NCBI GenBank assembly: GCA_913009765.1
Contig: CAJVYT010000068.1
Location: 1-13,780 of the forward strand
DNA length: 13,780 nt
Direction: 5' to 3'
Origin: an uncultured candidate division Zixibacteria bacterium
GTDB taxonomy: Bacteria; Zixibacteria; MSB-5A5; GN15; FEB-12
Under the pieces are notes generated by a model. It saw only the letters and a program-made list of their open reading frames with translations. It was not told the DNA's origin and searched no databases. Positions 13,605 to 13,780 of the stretch are shown here, in pieces. The position numbers and the translations under genes were made by a program. Position 1 is the stretch's first letter. The number at the start of each line of letters is the position of its first letter.

Positions 13605-13662
13605 AGATCGGAAGAGCGTCGTGTAGGGAAAGAGTGTAGATCTCGGTGGTCGCCGTATCATT
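13605..13662. other. Illumina P5/TruSeq adapter, reverse complement (contamination)
   Basis: The 58 bases from AGATCGGAAGAGCGTCGTGT to CGCCGTATCATT are the exact reverse complement of the adapter at the left end. They interrupt the outer-membrane protein gene. Genuine sequence ends at 13604. Confidence 0.98.
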
Positions 13663-13780
13663 AAAAAAAAAAATAAATAGAGTAAGAAAAATAAGGGAGT
13701 AGATCTTACATGTATGCCTTATCTAGCGCTCCTATGTTTGTATGAAACTGCTTTTCGCATTGATTTATCAACACTCCACA
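13663..13780. other. Artefact sequence outside the right adapter
   Basis: A poly-A run and low-complexity bases follow the adapter, as expected when a read passes beyond the end of its library fragment. No biological feature should be inferred. Confidence 0.9.

Noticed and set aside
13327..13639. Alternative-frame ORFs ending in adapter sequence
   Set aside because: They overlap the outer-membrane protein gene, lack family features, and owe their C-termini to the adapter.

Overview
The window is an assembled contig, probably from a gammaproteobacterium. That guess rests on the mix of a type I-C-like cas operon, integron attC-type sites with a toxin-antitoxin cassette, a REP-associated (RAYT) transposase remnant, and an outer-membrane beta-barrel transporter of a kind common in Gammaproteobacteria. 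No ribosomal or marker gene is present, so genus cannot be given. Both ends are technical artefact. A complete 58-nt Illumina P5/TruSeq adapter lies at 100-157, and its reverse complement lies at 13605-13662. Outside them are only homopolymer and low-quality bases. Genuine sequence therefore runs from about 158 to 13604, and the two terminal genes (cas1 and the outer-membrane protein) are cut by the contig ends.

From 9531 down to 158, all on the minus strand, is a tightly packed CRISPR-Cas operon. The order is cas5c, cas8c (with a strong internal start for the small subunit Cas11c), cas7c, cas3, a RhuM-family gene, cas4, a Bro-N/DinD-like gene, and cas1 (partial). The genes mostly overlap or abut, and a plausible promoter precedes cas5. 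There is no cas6, which fits type I-C, where Cas5 processes crRNA. The order differs from the usual I-C arrangement (cas3-cas5-cas8c-cas7-cas4-cas1-cas2): cas3 sits after cas7, and two phage/mobile-element-type DNA-binding genes are inserted in the adaptation half. The Bro-N gene overlaps cas4 upstream and cas1 downstream, so it splits the normally adjacent cas4-cas1 pair and appears translationally coupled to both. cas2 and the CRISPR array are not seen; they would be expected beyond the left contig end.

Upstream of the operon, at 10811-9624, is an AAA ATPase with a DUF4143 domain. To its right, on the plus strand, is integron-like DNA. It holds a 5'-truncated SHOCT-domain gene ending at a very well formed attC site (11086-11177, with three unpaired bases on one arm), then a cassette carrying a PIN toxin (VapC-like) followed by a Phd/YefM-type antitoxin, closed by a second, weaker attC-like site. 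No integrase gene is present.

Next comes a long near-perfect inverted repeat (11897-12001) beside an internally deleted RAYT transposase (12176-12457). After it are about 340 bases with only one doubtful small ORF, then the outer-membrane transporter gene running into the right adapter. Overall this is an accessory, recombination-prone region that combines adaptive immunity, cassette-borne toxin-antitoxin and transposon debris.
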